This document shows, piece after piece, positions 56,161 to 64,000 of a DNA stretch of 64,000 nt; the first letter of the stretch is position 1, and every line of letters begins with the position of its first letter. The stretch is taken from positions 124,001-188,000 of the forward strand of contig CAVTXI010000001.1 of the NCBI GenBank assembly GCA_963738615.1, read 5' to 3'. The notes below the pieces were generated by a model that had not been told where the DNA came from, ran no database searches, and saw only the letters and a list, made by a program, of their open reading frames with translations. This DNA comes from CAVTWY01 sp963738615. GTDB lineage: Bacteria > Pseudomonadota > Gammaproteobacteria > Burkholderiales > Burkholderiaceae_C. The translations under genes were made by a program, and so were the position numbers.

Positions 56161-56361
56161 ATGCCGTCGCCCGACAAGAAGCACTTCATCCTGCGCATCG
56201 ACCCCAACGTCTGGGCCGAGGTCGAAGCGCTGGCCGCGCAAGAATTGCGCAGCGCCAATGCGCAGGCCGAGATGCTGCTGCGCGAGGCGCTGGCGCGGCG
56301 CGGGCGCAAGGTGGTACCGCGTGGTGCACGCGCGCCTGGTGCTCGGGGGGGCGGCTCATAG
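56161..56361 (+). CDS. Small Arc-like ribbon-helix-helix protein
   Basis: A 66-residue basic protein: FILRIDPNVWAEVEALAAQELRSANAQAEMLLREAL fits an Arc/MetJ ribbon-helix-helix with strand residues FILRI. It ends in a basic, Gly-rich tail. ATG at 56161 is the plausible start. Such genes are often found next to SPFH genes of this type, and the protein may bind the palindrome at 55169. Confidence 0.75.
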   Translation: MPSPDKKHFILRIDPNVWAEVEALAAQELRSANAQAEMLLREALARRGRKVVPRGARAPGARGGGS

Positions 56362-56373
56362 AATCGCTCGGCG

Positions 56374-57354
56374 ATGCACTCCTTCCAACAAATCATTCTC
56401 AAGCTCCAGTCGTACTGGGACGCGCAAGGCTGCGCCTTGCTTCAGCCCTACGACATGGAAGTCGGCGCCGGCACCAGCCACACCGCCACGTTCCTGCGCG
56501 CGCTGGGGCCCGAACCTTGGAAGGCGGCCTACGTGCAGCCGTCGCGTCGGCCGAAAGACGGTCGCTACGGCGACAACCCCAACCGGCTGCAGCACTACTA
56601 CCAGTACCAGGTGGTGCTGAAGCCCGCGCCCGCGAACATCCTCGAGCTGTACCTTGGGTCGCTCGAGGCGCTGGGGTTTGATCTGATGACGAATGACGTG
56701 CGGTTCGTCGAAGACGATTGGGAGAACCCGACGCTCGGCTGCTGGGGTCTGGGCTGGGAGGTGTGGTTGAACGGCATGGAGGTCACGCAGTTCACGTACT
56801 TCCAGCAGGTGGGCGGCATCGACTGCAAGCCGATCACCGGCGAGATCACCTACGGGCTCGAGCGCCTGGCGATGTACATCCAGGGTAAGGAGAGCTTGTT
56901 CGACCTGGTGTGGACCGACAACGGCAAAGGTCATGCGTTGACCTACCGGGACGTGTTCCATCAGAACGAAGTCGAGCAGAGCGCCTACAACTTCGAGCAC
57001 AGCGACGTCGACTTTCTGCTGACGGCCTTCACCGCGCACGAGGGCCAGAGTAAGCACCTGATGACGCAGAACCTCGCGTTGCCGGCCTACGAGCAGCTGC
57101 TGAAGTGCGGTCACACCTTCAACCTGCTCGACGCGCGCGGCGCGATCAGCGTGACCGAACGTGCGGCCTACATCGGCCGCATTCGCAACTTGGCGCGTGC
57201 GGTGGCGCAAAGCTTCGTCGATTCACGCGCGCGGTTGGGCTTCCCGATGGCACCGACCGAATGGGCGCAGCCTTCGCTGGCGCAGTGGGAAGCCAGGCGG
57301 GCAGCGCAAGACAAGAAGAACGCTGGCGCCGGTGAGAAGGCGACGGCGTCATGA
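56374..57354 (+). CDS. glyQ: Glycyl-tRNA synthetase alpha subunit
   Basis: A 326-residue intact protein: FQQIILKLQSYWDAQGCALLQPYDMEVGAGTSHTATFL, QPSRRPKDGRYGDNPNRLQHYYQYQV, LGCWGLGWEVWLNGMEVTQFTYFQQVGG and ISVTERAAYIGRIRNLARAVAQ. It is the catalytic subunit of the alpha2beta2 bacterial enzyme. Its stop overlaps the glyS start by ATGA. Confidence 0.97.
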   Translation: MHSFQQIILKLQSYWDAQGCALLQPYDMEVGAGTSHTATFLRALGPEPWKAAYVQPSRRPKDGRYGDNPNRLQHYYQYQVVLKPAPANILELYLGSLEALGFDLMTNDVRFVEDDWENPTLGCWGLGWEVWLNGMEVTQFTYFQQVGGIDCKPITGEITYGLERLAMYIQGKESLFDLVWTDNGKGHALTYRDVFHQNEVEQSAYNFEHSDVDFLLTAFTAHEGQSKHLMTQNLALPAYEQLLKCGHTFNLLDARGAISVTERAAYIGRIRNLARAVAQSFVDSRARLGFPMAPTEWAQPSLAQWEARRAAQDKKNAGAGEKATAS

Positions 57355-59496
57355 CACCGAAAACGCTGCTGGTCGAACTGTTCACCGAAGAGCTGCCGCC
57401 GAAGTCGCTGAAGCGGCTGGGCGAGAGTTTCGCCGAGCTGCTGCACACGGGCCTGGCGAACCGCGGCCTGGTCGCATTGCACGCGTCGGTCACGCGGCAC
57501 GCCACGCCGCGGCGGCTGGCCGCGCAGATCACGCATGTGCTTGCGGTTGCCAGCGACCGCGAGGTGGAGCACAAGCTGATGCCGGTGTCGGTGGGGCTTG
57601 ATCCACAAGGTGCGGCGTCGCCAGCACTGAAGAAGAAGCTGGCGGCGCTGGGTGCGCGTGATGTCGACGTGTCGGCGCTGGAACGCCGCGCTCGACGGCA
57701 AGTCGACGCAGCTGGTATGGCGCACGACACAACCCGGCGCCACGCTGGCGCAGGGCCTTCAGGCCGCACTCGATGAAACCCTGGCGGGCCTGCCGATTCC
57801 GAAGGTGATGACCTACCAGACCGCCGACGGCTGGACCAGCGTGGCGTTCGTGCGCCCGGCGCATCGGTTGGTCGCGCTGCACGGCGCTGATGTGGTGCCG
57901 GTGCGCGCGCTCGGTCTCGACGCCGGCCGCGAAACCTTCGGCCACCGGTTCGAAGCCCATGTCGAGCCCGTGCTGCTGCAAGACGCCGCGCACTACGCGC
58001 AGCAGTTGTTGACGCAAGGTGCGGTGATCACGTCGTTCGACGAACGCCGCAACGAAATCCGCAGCCAGTTGCAGCAGGCCGCGCGCACCGCCGGCCTGAC
58101 GCCGATCGCCGACGAAGCGCTGCTCGACGAGGTGACTGCACTGGTCGAGAAGCCCAAGGTCCTGGCGTGCAGCTTCGACGAAGCCTTTCTCGAGGTGCCG
58201 GCCGAGTGCCTCGTGCTGACGATGAAGGCGAACCAGAAGTACTTCCCGTTGCTCGACGACAAGGGCGGGCTGACGAACCACTTCCTGGTGGTCAGCAACG
58301 TCGACCCCGCCGACGCATCGCGCATCGTGCAGGGCAACGAACGTGTCGTGCGCCCGCGCCTGGCGGACGCGAAGTTCTTCTTCGACAAGGACCGCAAGAC
58401 GAAGCTCGAGGCGCGCCTGCCGATGCTCGACAAGGTGGTCTATCACGCGAAGCTGGGGTCGATGGGCGAGCGCGTCGCGCGCTTGCGCGTGATCGCGCGC
58501 GACATCGGCGCCATGCTCGGCGCGGCCCGAGGTGATCAGACGCTGGCACGTGGCGACCACACGCTGGCACGTGATGCCGAACGCGCGGCGCAACTCATGA
58601 AGGCCGATCTGGTGACCGACATGGTTGGCGAGTTCCCCGAGCTGCAAGGCACCATGGGCCAGTACTACGCGCGTCACGACGGCGAGAGCGAAGCGGTGGC
58701 GCAGGCGATCGAAGACCACTACAAGCCGCGCTTCGCAGGCGATGCACTGCCGCGCGGCGACGTGGGCCTGTGTGTGGCACTGGCCGACAAGCTCGAGACG
58801 CTGGTGGGCCTGTTCGTGGCCGGCGAAAAGCCCAGCGGCGACAAAGACCCGTTCGCGCTGCGGCGCCACGCGCTCGGCGTGATCCGCATGCTGGTCGAGC
58901 GTGACCTGCCACTCGCGGTGCCGCAACTGGTTGCCGCGGCTGCGAAGACGCTGCCGCAAAGTGAGCAGGGTGCCGCCGACGCGATGGTCTTCGTGTACGA
59001 CCGCTTGATCGGCTACCTGCGCGAGCTGGGCCACACGTCGCAAGAGGTCGACGCCGTCGTCAGCCTGCGCCCGCCGCGCTGGGCCGAATTGCCGCGGCGC
59101 CTTGTCGCTGTGAAGGCGTTCGCGGCGCTACCCGAAAGCGCGTCTCTCGCCGCGGCGAACAAGCGCGTGAGCAACATCCTGAAGAAGAGCGGTGCAGCGG
59201 ATGGCGACACGATCGACGGCGCCGTGAACATTGGGTTGCTGCAAGAAGCCGCCGAGCAGCAACTGCACGCAAGCCTCACGCGGATTCAACCGATCGCCGA
59301 TGGGCTTTTCGACCGTGGTGACTACACCGCGTCGCTCCTCGCACTGGCCGCGTTGAAAGCACCGGTCGATGCCTTCTTCGACAACGTGATGGTCAACGCC
59401 GATGACCCCGCGCTGCGCACCAATCGCTTGGCGCTGCTGTCGCGCCTGCACGCGACCATGAACCGCGTGGCCGACTTGTCGAAGCTTGCTGTGTGA
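57351..59496 (+). CDS. glyS: Glycyl-tRNA synthetase beta subunit (frameshifted)
   Basis: About 714 residues: TLLVELFTEELPPKSLKRL at the start, RRLAAQITHVL, VAFVRPAHRLVALHGADVVPV, LTMKANQKYFPLLDDKGGLTNHFLVVSN, RPRLADAKFFFDKDRKTKLE, DLVTDMVGEFPELQGTMGQYYA and the C-terminal tRNA-binding DALR-like part. One extra G near 57688 splits the frame (ERRLDGKSTQLVW when removed). A short in-frame duplication at about 58535-58572 encodes DQTLARGDHTLARD, possibly a small local expansion. Confidence 0.95.
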
Positions 59497-59509
59497 AGCG
59501 TCTGAAGCC

Positions 59510-60118
59510 ATGTCGAATCACCCGCCCAAACTCATCATCCTCGGCCGTGACGGTGTGCTGAACCGCTACCGCGAGGACCACGTCAAAGAGCCTTCGGAAT
59601 GGTTGCCGATTCCGGGTGCACTCGAGGCGCTGGCGCGGCTGAACCAGGCCGGCTGGCACGCGGTCGTGGCGACCAACCAGGCCGGCATCGGCCGCGGCAT
59701 GATCGACATGACCTCGCTCAACGCGGTGCACTCGCACATGATGAAGCTGCTGGCGCAGGCGGGTGGGCGCATCGACGCGGTGTTCTTCTGCCCGCACACG
59801 CCGCAAGACCAGTGCGACTGCCGCAAGCCCGCGCCCGGCATGATGCTCAAGATCGCCGACCGCTTGGGCGTGGATCTGGCCGAGGTGCCGATGGTGGGTG
59901 ACAGTCTGCGCGAACTGCTGACGGCCAAGGCCGCGGGATGCCCGCCGCACCTTGTGCGCACCGGCCGCGCCGCCGACGCAACCGCAGCCGACATCGAGTC
60001 TTGGTGCGCACAGGTTCCAGGCACCACGGTGCACGCCAACCTGGGGGCCTTCGCCGACCACCTGCTGAGCAACGACCCATCGAGCTTCGCGTCGTTGCCG
60101 GGGGCGTTGTCGCGGTGA
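59510..60118 (+). CDS. gmhB: GmhB-like HAD phosphatase lacking the usual nucleophile Asp
   Basis: A 202-residue HAD protein of the GmhB/histidinol-phosphatase group: ALEALARLNQAGWHAVVATNQAGIGRGMID, the zinc-loop CPHTPQDQCDCRKPAPGMM and PMVGDSLRELLTAKAAGC. Motif I reads IILGRDGVLNRYREDHV; the family has DRDG, so the first Asp, the nucleophile, is Gly while the second is kept. GmhB removes the 7-phosphate of heptose bisphosphate for lipopolysaccharide synthesis. The change may mean loss of activity, a lineage variant, or a misread base. The gene lies between glyS and plsC. Confidence 0.82.
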   Translation: MSNHPPKLIILGRDGVLNRYREDHVKEPSEWLPIPGALEALARLNQAGWHAVVATNQAGIGRGMIDMTSLNAVHSHMMKLLAQAGGRIDAVFFCPHTPQDQCDCRKPAPGMMLKIADRLGVDLAEVPMVGDSLRELLTAKAAGCPPHLVRTGRAADATAADIESWCAQVPGTTVHANLGAFADHLLSNDPSSFASLPGALSR

Positions 60119-60161
60119 TCGCCACGCGTGTGGGAACACCAACCCGGGAGCATTCGGCACC

Positions 60162-60956
60162 GTGAACATCTTGAACGGCCTGCGTTCGGTGGTGTTCTTC
60201 GTCTGGATGGTCGTGCTGGTCGTCCCGTGGGCAATCGTCTCGTTGCTGGTGTCGCTGGTCGTCAAGCCCGACACGCTCTACTGGGTCTGCGTGGGCTACC
60301 TGCGTGCGTGCATCTGGGGTGCGCGTGTCATCTGCGGCGTGAAGTACCGCGTGCATGGCATGGATCAACTGCCGTCGGCCGACCCGCTCGCGCCGGTGAT
60401 CCTGTGCCCGAAGCACCAGTCCACCTGGGAGACCTTCGCGTTCCCGACGCTGATGTCGCATCCGTTGGCCTACGTATTCAAGCGCGAGCTGCTGCGCATT
60501 CCGTTCTTCGGCTGGGCGATGGGGCGCATGGACATGATCCACATCGACCGCGGTAACCGCATCGAGGCGTGGAACAAGGTCGCCGAGCAGGGCCGCAGGC
60601 TGATGGGCCGCGGCGTGTGGGTGATCATGTTTCCCGAAGGCACGCGCACGCCGCGCGGGTCGCAAGGCACGTACAAAAGCGGCGCGACGCGCCTGGCGCT
60701 TGCGACCGGCGCGCCGGTGGTGCCGATCGCGGTGTCGTCGGCCAAGTGCTGGCCGCGCCGCAGCTTCGCCTTGCGCCCCGGCACCGTCGACGTGTCGATC
60801 GGCCCGGTGATGCCTTCGACCGGGCGCGACGCCGACGAGTTGATGGCCGACGTCGAACGCTGGATCGAAGCCGAGATGCGGCGCATCGACCCCGAGGCGT
60901 ACGTCGGCGGGTCTGCTGCGGCGGCGGCAACGCATCGGCCCGGGGAAGCGGCTTGA
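60162..60956 (+). CDS. plsC: 1-acyl-sn-glycerol-3-phosphate acyltransferase
   Basis: A 264-residue protein with two N-terminal hydrophobic segments (VVFFVWMVVLVVPWAIVSLLVSLVV) and the acyltransferase motifs: CPKHQSTWETFAFP (the HX4D box reads HX4E here), FGWAMGRMDMIHIDR, MFPEGTRTPRGSQGTYKSGA and VPIAVSSAKCW. It makes phosphatidic acid. The start is GTG at 60162, and the stop overlaps the next gene. Confidence 0.9.
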   Translation: MNILNGLRSVVFFVWMVVLVVPWAIVSLLVSLVVKPDTLYWVCVGYLRACIWGARVICGVKYRVHGMDQLPSADPLAPVILCPKHQSTWETFAFPTLMSHPLAYVFKRELLRIPFFGWAMGRMDMIHIDRGNRIEAWNKVAEQGRRLMGRGVWVIMFPEGTRTPRGSQGTYKSGATRLALATGAPVVPIAVSSAKCWPRRSFALRPGTVDVSIGPVMPSTGRDADELMADVERWIEAEMRRIDPEAYVGGSAAAAATHRPGEAA

Positions 60957-61921
60957 CACTCGACGGCCTTCGTCGCGCCGCGGGTTCGCTGCTGCGCCGC
61001 GCGGGCGTGATCGACGAGCGGCAGGGGCGGCTCTTCGGCGACGAGGGGCAGGCGGTGGTGGACGGGACACCCACGACACCCACCAAGCCCATGAAGCCCG
61101 CCCCACCCACGGCGCCCGTGCCACCCACGACGCGCGCCAAGGAAGAACCGGCCGAACCGATCTACAGCCACCCCCGCGCCACACGTCAACTTCGGCTTGC
61201 CGGCTGCGACGTGGCCTACGCGTTCGCGCGCGTACGGCGCCGCTCGATCGGCATGGTTGTCGGCCCGGAAGGCCTCTCGGTGCGCGCGCCACGTTGGGTC
61301 AGCCTGCGTGAGGTCGAAGCAGCATTGCACGAGCGCGCGGCGTGGATCCTTCAGCACTTGGCGGGCCAACGCGAACGCGCCATGCGTGCACGTGACAGCG
61401 AAGCGCAGTGGTGCAATGGCGGCACGTTGCGCGTGCTGGGCGAACCCGTGCGGCTGGTGCTCGATGCGTCGATCCGCGGTTGCATGCCTTCATGGTCCGT
61501 CGGTGTGCCGCCCAGCGGCGCGACGCTGCGTGTGGGTCCGCCCTCGTCACCCGACGACGCTGACGCCAGAGCCACCGTCCGCGCCACCGTCGAAGCATGG
61601 TTGCAAGCGCAGGCGAGCTTGCTGTTTGCCCAGCGCTGCGCCCATTTCGCGCCGCAGTTGGGCGTGCAGGTGCGGCGCATCAGCCTCAGTGGCGCACGCA
61701 CACGCTGGGGCAGCGCCGGTATCGACGGCTCGATCCGCCTGAACTGGCGCCTGATGCACCACTCGATGGACGGCGTCGACTACGTGGTGGTTCACGAACT
61801 GGCGCACCTGCGCCACATGAACCACGGCGCGGCGTTCTGGCAACTGGTGGCGTCGGTGGTGCCCGACCACCGGGCGGCGCGAAAGCGGCTGCGCGACGAC
61901 GCGGTCGAGCCGATCGATTAG
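60953..61921 (+). CDS. YgjP-type (SprT-like) zinc metalloprotease
   Basis: A 322-residue protein with a proline/threonine-rich N-terminal linker (PTTPTKPMKPAPPTAPVPPT) and a C-terminal metal-dependent domain: GVQVRRISLSGARTRWGSAGIDGSIRLNWRLMHHS, then VVVHELAHLRHMNHGAAFWQLV, with HELAH and a third His as zinc ligands. The family is DUF45/YgjP. The start is TTG at 60953, overlapping the plsC stop. No signal peptide. Confidence 0.87.
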   Translation: MTLDGLRRAAGSLLRRAGVIDERQGRLFGDEGQAVVDGTPTTPTKPMKPAPPTAPVPPTTRAKEEPAEPIYSHPRATRQLRLAGCDVAYAFARVRRRSIGMVVGPEGLSVRAPRWVSLREVEAALHERAAWILQHLAGQRERAMRARDSEAQWCNGGTLRVLGEPVRLVLDASIRGCMPSWSVGVPPSGATLRVGPPSSPDDADARATVRATVEAWLQAQASLLFAQRCAHFAPQLGVQVRRISLSGARTRWGSAGIDGSIRLNWRLMHHSMDGVDYVVVHELAHLRHMNHGAAFWQLVASVVPDHRAARKRLRDDAVEPID

Positions 61922-62118
61922 CGCATCCCCCGAGAGGCTTCGCCCCTCCCACTTCGTGGGCCCCTCCCCAATACAGCTTCCAACAGGTCGGGGACCACGG
62001 CGCCACCGCGCTCGATTCACGCAAGGTGTTCAGGTCTGGCGGTCGCGCATGGGTAGCGGCGGTAGCGGCCGATCAAACGATGGCGTTCGAGGCGTATTGG
62101 CGCGAACCGTGTGCGCAC
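61922..62118. repeat. Intergenic region with hairpin and direct repeats
   Basis: This 197-base gap between convergent genes has a small hairpin CCCAC-TTC-GTGGG (61948-61960) flanked by direct repeats GCCCCTCCC at 61942-61950 and 61960-61968. It probably helps end transcription from one or both sides. No gene is apparent. Confidence 0.5.
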
Positions 62119-62790
62119 CTACCAGCGCGAAGGCAGCGGGCGCAGGATGACGATCAGCGTCTGGCGCATTTCGATGTAGCCGCCGCGCTCGAGGTCTTTC
62201 AACAGGCGCGACACCATCTCACGCCCGCAGCCGACTCGCGCGGCGATGTCGCCGTGGGTCAGGCGCTCTGGCACCAGGCGCTTGCTGTCGTCCTGCGGTT
62301 GCGCCAGGCTGTCCAGCAACTGGACCACGCGGCTGTAGACGTCCAGCAGGGCCATGTTGCGTGCGTTGGTGGTGGCCAGCCGCGCACGCCGGATCACGCG
62401 GGCGATGAGTTCGAACGCGAACTCGGGGTGCTCGACGATGTGGTCGCGCAGCGTCTGGCGCGCCACCATCGAGCACACGGTGGGCTCCACGGCCATCACG
62501 CTTGCCGAGCGCGGGCCGCCGTCGAGCGTCATCTCGCCGAAGTATTCGCCCGGGCCGTACATGCCGAAGATCAACTCGCGGCCGCGTGCGTCGTTGGTGA
62601 AGGCGTCGTCGGAAAACACCTTCACGCGGCCGGCCAGCATCAGAAACAGCGCGTCGCCGAACGAGCCCTCTTCGATGATGACGGTGCCTTTGCGGTAGCT
62701 GCGTGGCGTACCGCGTTGCGCCAGGGGCTGCAACGCCTGCGGCAGCTGGGCGATCAGTTGATCGGTGTCAGGAACTTCTTGGCGTGCCAT
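62119..62790 (-). CDS. CRP/FNR-family regulator
   Basis: A 223-residue regulator: cyclic-nucleotide-binding domain (GTVIIEEGSFGDALFLMLAGRVKVF, GPGEYFGEMTLDGGPRSASVMAVE) and a crp-type helix-turn-helix (THGDIAARVGCGREMVSRLLKDLERGGYIE). It has only Cys residues outside any cluster motif, so it is more CRP-like than FNR-like. The pattern FGEMTLDGGPRSASV is common in cAMP-responding or cyclic-di-nucleotide-responding members. No partner gene is near. Confidence 0.87.
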   Translation of the reverse strand: MARQEVPDTDQLIAQLPQALQPLAQRGTPRSYRKGTVIIEEGSFGDALFLMLAGRVKVFSDDAFTNDARGRELIFGMYGPGEYFGEMTLDGGPRSASVMAVEPTVCSMVARQTLRDHIVEHPEFAFELIARVIRRARLATTNARNMALLDVYSRVVQLLDSLAQPQDDSKRLVPERLTHGDIAARVGCGREMVSRLLKDLERGGYIEMRQTLIVILRPLPSRW

Positions 62791-62906
62791 GCGGCGCGCA
62801 AGCTAACACCGATCGCGCCAAGGTCCAAACCGCCGCGTTGCATCGGCGTCGCCTGCCCCCCGCCCACCCGCCCAGCTCGGGGGCGGGGCGCGGCTCGGTC
62901 AGACGC

Positions 62907-63599
62907 TCAGTGGGCCAGCGCCGGCCCCAGCGCGTGCATCAGGGGTGGCAGGCACGCCACCTCGTTGACCAGGTCGCGCAGGCTGGTCGTGCCGGTCTTC
63001 GAGCGGATCGCCGCGAGCTGCGTGCGCACGGTCGAGATCGCGACGGCGTGTTCCTGAGCGATCTCGCTCGGCCCCAAGCCCTTGCACAGCGACTGCAGCA
63101 CGGTGCACTCGGCCTGCGTCAGCCCGTGGCTGCGTGCGAACCAGAACACGGCCAGATCACCGCACACCTGGCGCTTGCCCATCACCAGCAGGATGGCGCC
63201 GTGCGGGTCCTGGTCGGACGCAGGCATCGCCATCACCGACACGCTGACGCGGTTGCCCTTGCCGCCCAGCGACAGCAGCTTGCGGATGCCGCGGGTGCGC
63301 GCTGCGATCATGGCGTCGGCCAGTTCGGCGGCGTCGCTGCGCTGCGCGGCCGTCAGCTTGCCGTCGTCGCGCCAGGCCAGCGGATGGACCTGGCCGGTCG
63401 TGTCTGCCAGCTCGAGCTGCGCCGCGCGGTTGGCGTGCAGCACGGTCTGGTCGTCGCCCAGCAGGATCATCGGGTGGTCGACCTGATCGAGCATCATGGC
63501 CAGCCACGGGCGCTGAACGTTGCCCGGTGACACGGTCGTGTCGTCAGCGGAGTCGATCGGGCGGGTGGCGGGGGCGGCGTTGGCGTTGATGGCGAGCAT
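62907..63599 (-). CDS. PAS-like plus LuxR-type helix-turn-helix regulator
   Basis: A 230-residue protein. The N-terminal half looks PAS-like (MMLDQVDHPMILLGDDQTVLHANRAA, HGAILLVMGKRQ). The C-terminal half is a LuxR-type DNA-binding domain: FARSHGLTQAECTVLQSLCKGLGPSEIAQEHAVAISTVRTQLAAIRSKTG. It carries no receiver domain, so it senses a ligand or redox signal directly. Ribosome site gagaacaag lies upstream of the ATG at 63599. Confidence 0.83.
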   Translation of the reverse strand: MLAINANAAPATRPIDSADDTTVSPGNVQRPWLAMMLDQVDHPMILLGDDQTVLHANRAAQLELADTTGQVHPLAWRDDGKLTAAQRSDAAELADAMIAARTRGIRKLLSLGGKGNRVSVSVMAMPASDQDPHGAILLVMGKRQVCGDLAVFWFARSHGLTQAECTVLQSLCKGLGPSEIAQEHAVAISTVRTQLAAIRSKTGTTSLRDLVNEVACLPPLMHALGPALAH

Positions 63600-63809
63600 C
63601 TTGTTCTCCTGGTGCAGTGCGTTACGTCGAGTGCAGTGACTTTAGAAATCGGTGCCTGCGCCGGGCGGTGACTAGTGCGGCCCGGGTTTGTGACTTATTC
63701 ACGCCGGCCCGGGCGTTGCGGCCACGCCGCCGCCGCATGCAAGTGATGCCGCGGGCCCCAAGGTGCGGGCAACAATTCGGCCTTCGGGCTGACGCCCGCA
63801 GGGAGTGAC
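63600..63809. other. Intergenic region before truncated ORF
   Basis: This 210-base region between divergent genes has two copies of CGGCCCGGG in the 63675-63720 segment. I see no clear -35/-10 pair. A ribosome site (gggagtgac) precedes the GTG at 63810. Confidence 0.4.
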
Positions 63810-64000
63810 GTGAACGACAAGCCCCGGCGCCCACCCGGCGCCCACCCCGAGCCGGACGCCTGGCCCAAGCTCCTCCTCGACGAGGACGCGGAACCCGTCA
63901 AGCCGGTGCCCGCACCCTTCACGCTCGAGATCGAGCCGCTGAACGAGCCCGTGCGCGCGCCCATGCCTGCGACTGCACCCGTACCCGTACCCGTACCCGT
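63810..64000 (+). CDS. Proline-rich hypothetical protein, truncated at right edge
   Basis: The reading frame from GTG 63810 gives NDKPRRPPGAHPEPDAWPKL, then LLLDEDAEPVKPVPAPFTLE, and runs off the window within a PVPVPV repeat encoded by cccgta units. The very strong Pro/Val bias and acidic stretches suggest a disordered N-terminal segment, for example of a membrane-anchored or cell-division protein; I cannot name it. The ribosome site gggag supports the start. Confidence 0.5.
   Translation, partial: MNDKPRRPPGAHPEPDAWPKLLLDEDAEPVKPVPAPFTLEIEPLNEPVRAPMPATAPVPVPVP

Noticed and set aside
57529..59043. Open frame of 504 residues on the minus strand
   Set aside because: Antisense of glyS; His/Arg/Gln-rich low-quality protein typical of high-GC shadows.

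Overview
The window is a high-GC stretch (roughly two thirds G+C by eye) with tightly packed operons, many ATGA/GTGA stop-start overlaps, and a gene content that points to a facultatively autotrophic betaproteobacterium of the order Burkholderiales. The pointers are a red-type form I RuBisCO operon driven by a divergent CbbR, cox-type molybdenum hydroxylase accessory genes, a Bug-type tripartite tricarboxylate solute receptor, a lanthanide-type PQQ alcohol dehydrogenase, and glyQ-glyS-gmhB-plsC in a row. The assignment is an inference from gene families; there is no rRNA or marker phylogeny in the window.

Layout. 1-3.8 kb: a truncated lipoprotein with PQQ-propeller-like repeats, a peptidoglycan-binding/CHAP amidase and a TonB-dependent receptor. 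3.9-7.4 kb: corC-lnt, a toxin-antitoxin pair and an unknown small gene. 7.4-13.7 kb, minus strand: a periplasmic redox module made of a PQQ alcohol dehydrogenase with the Asp-Tyr-Asp lanthanide signature, a solute-binding protein fused to cytochrome c, a NosR-like FMN-binding/[4Fe-4S] membrane protein, and ApbE, which attaches FMN. 14-22.6 kb, plus strand: a Tat-exported IorAB-type molybdenum oxidoreductase, an alpha/beta hydrolase, then coxS-coxM-coxD-coxE-coxG-xdhC with no coxL. 22.6-28.6 kb: Bug receptor, intradiol dioxygenase, LysR regulator and several hydrolases. 28.6-34.4 kb: a hipBA operon with a third gene, then a four-gene envelope cluster with TolQ- and TolR-like proteins. 34.6-39.7 kb: HD hydrolase, FNR-like regulator plus rhodanese, and a TauE exporter/stress-protein/AhpD-Rieske operon. 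39.7-44.8 kb, accessory: a parallel beta-helix lipoprotein, a TIR domain joined to a formylglycine-generating-enzyme domain, and a Phd-VapC pair. 44.9-55.1 kb: cbbR divergent from cbbLS-rpe-cbbX-cbbF-cbbP-cbbT-cbbZ-cbbY. 55.2-64 kb: an SPFH protein, glyQS, gmhB, plsC, a zinc protease, two regulators and a truncated ORF at the right edge.

How parts work together. The alcohol dehydrogenase would oxidise an alcohol in the periplasm and pass electrons to the fused cytochrome domain. The flavinylated NosR-like protein could link this pool to the membrane quinones. The divergent IorAB is a plausible next step for the aldehyde. Together with the Calvin cycle operon this suggests mixed use of reduced one- or two-carbon compounds or inorganic donors.

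Sequence quality. About half of the well-conserved genes are broken into two or three frames, and in almost every case I resolved, one extra base explains the break. I treat these as probable sequencing insertions and give coordinates of the whole gene across the breaks. Exact residue numbers in such genes are approximate.
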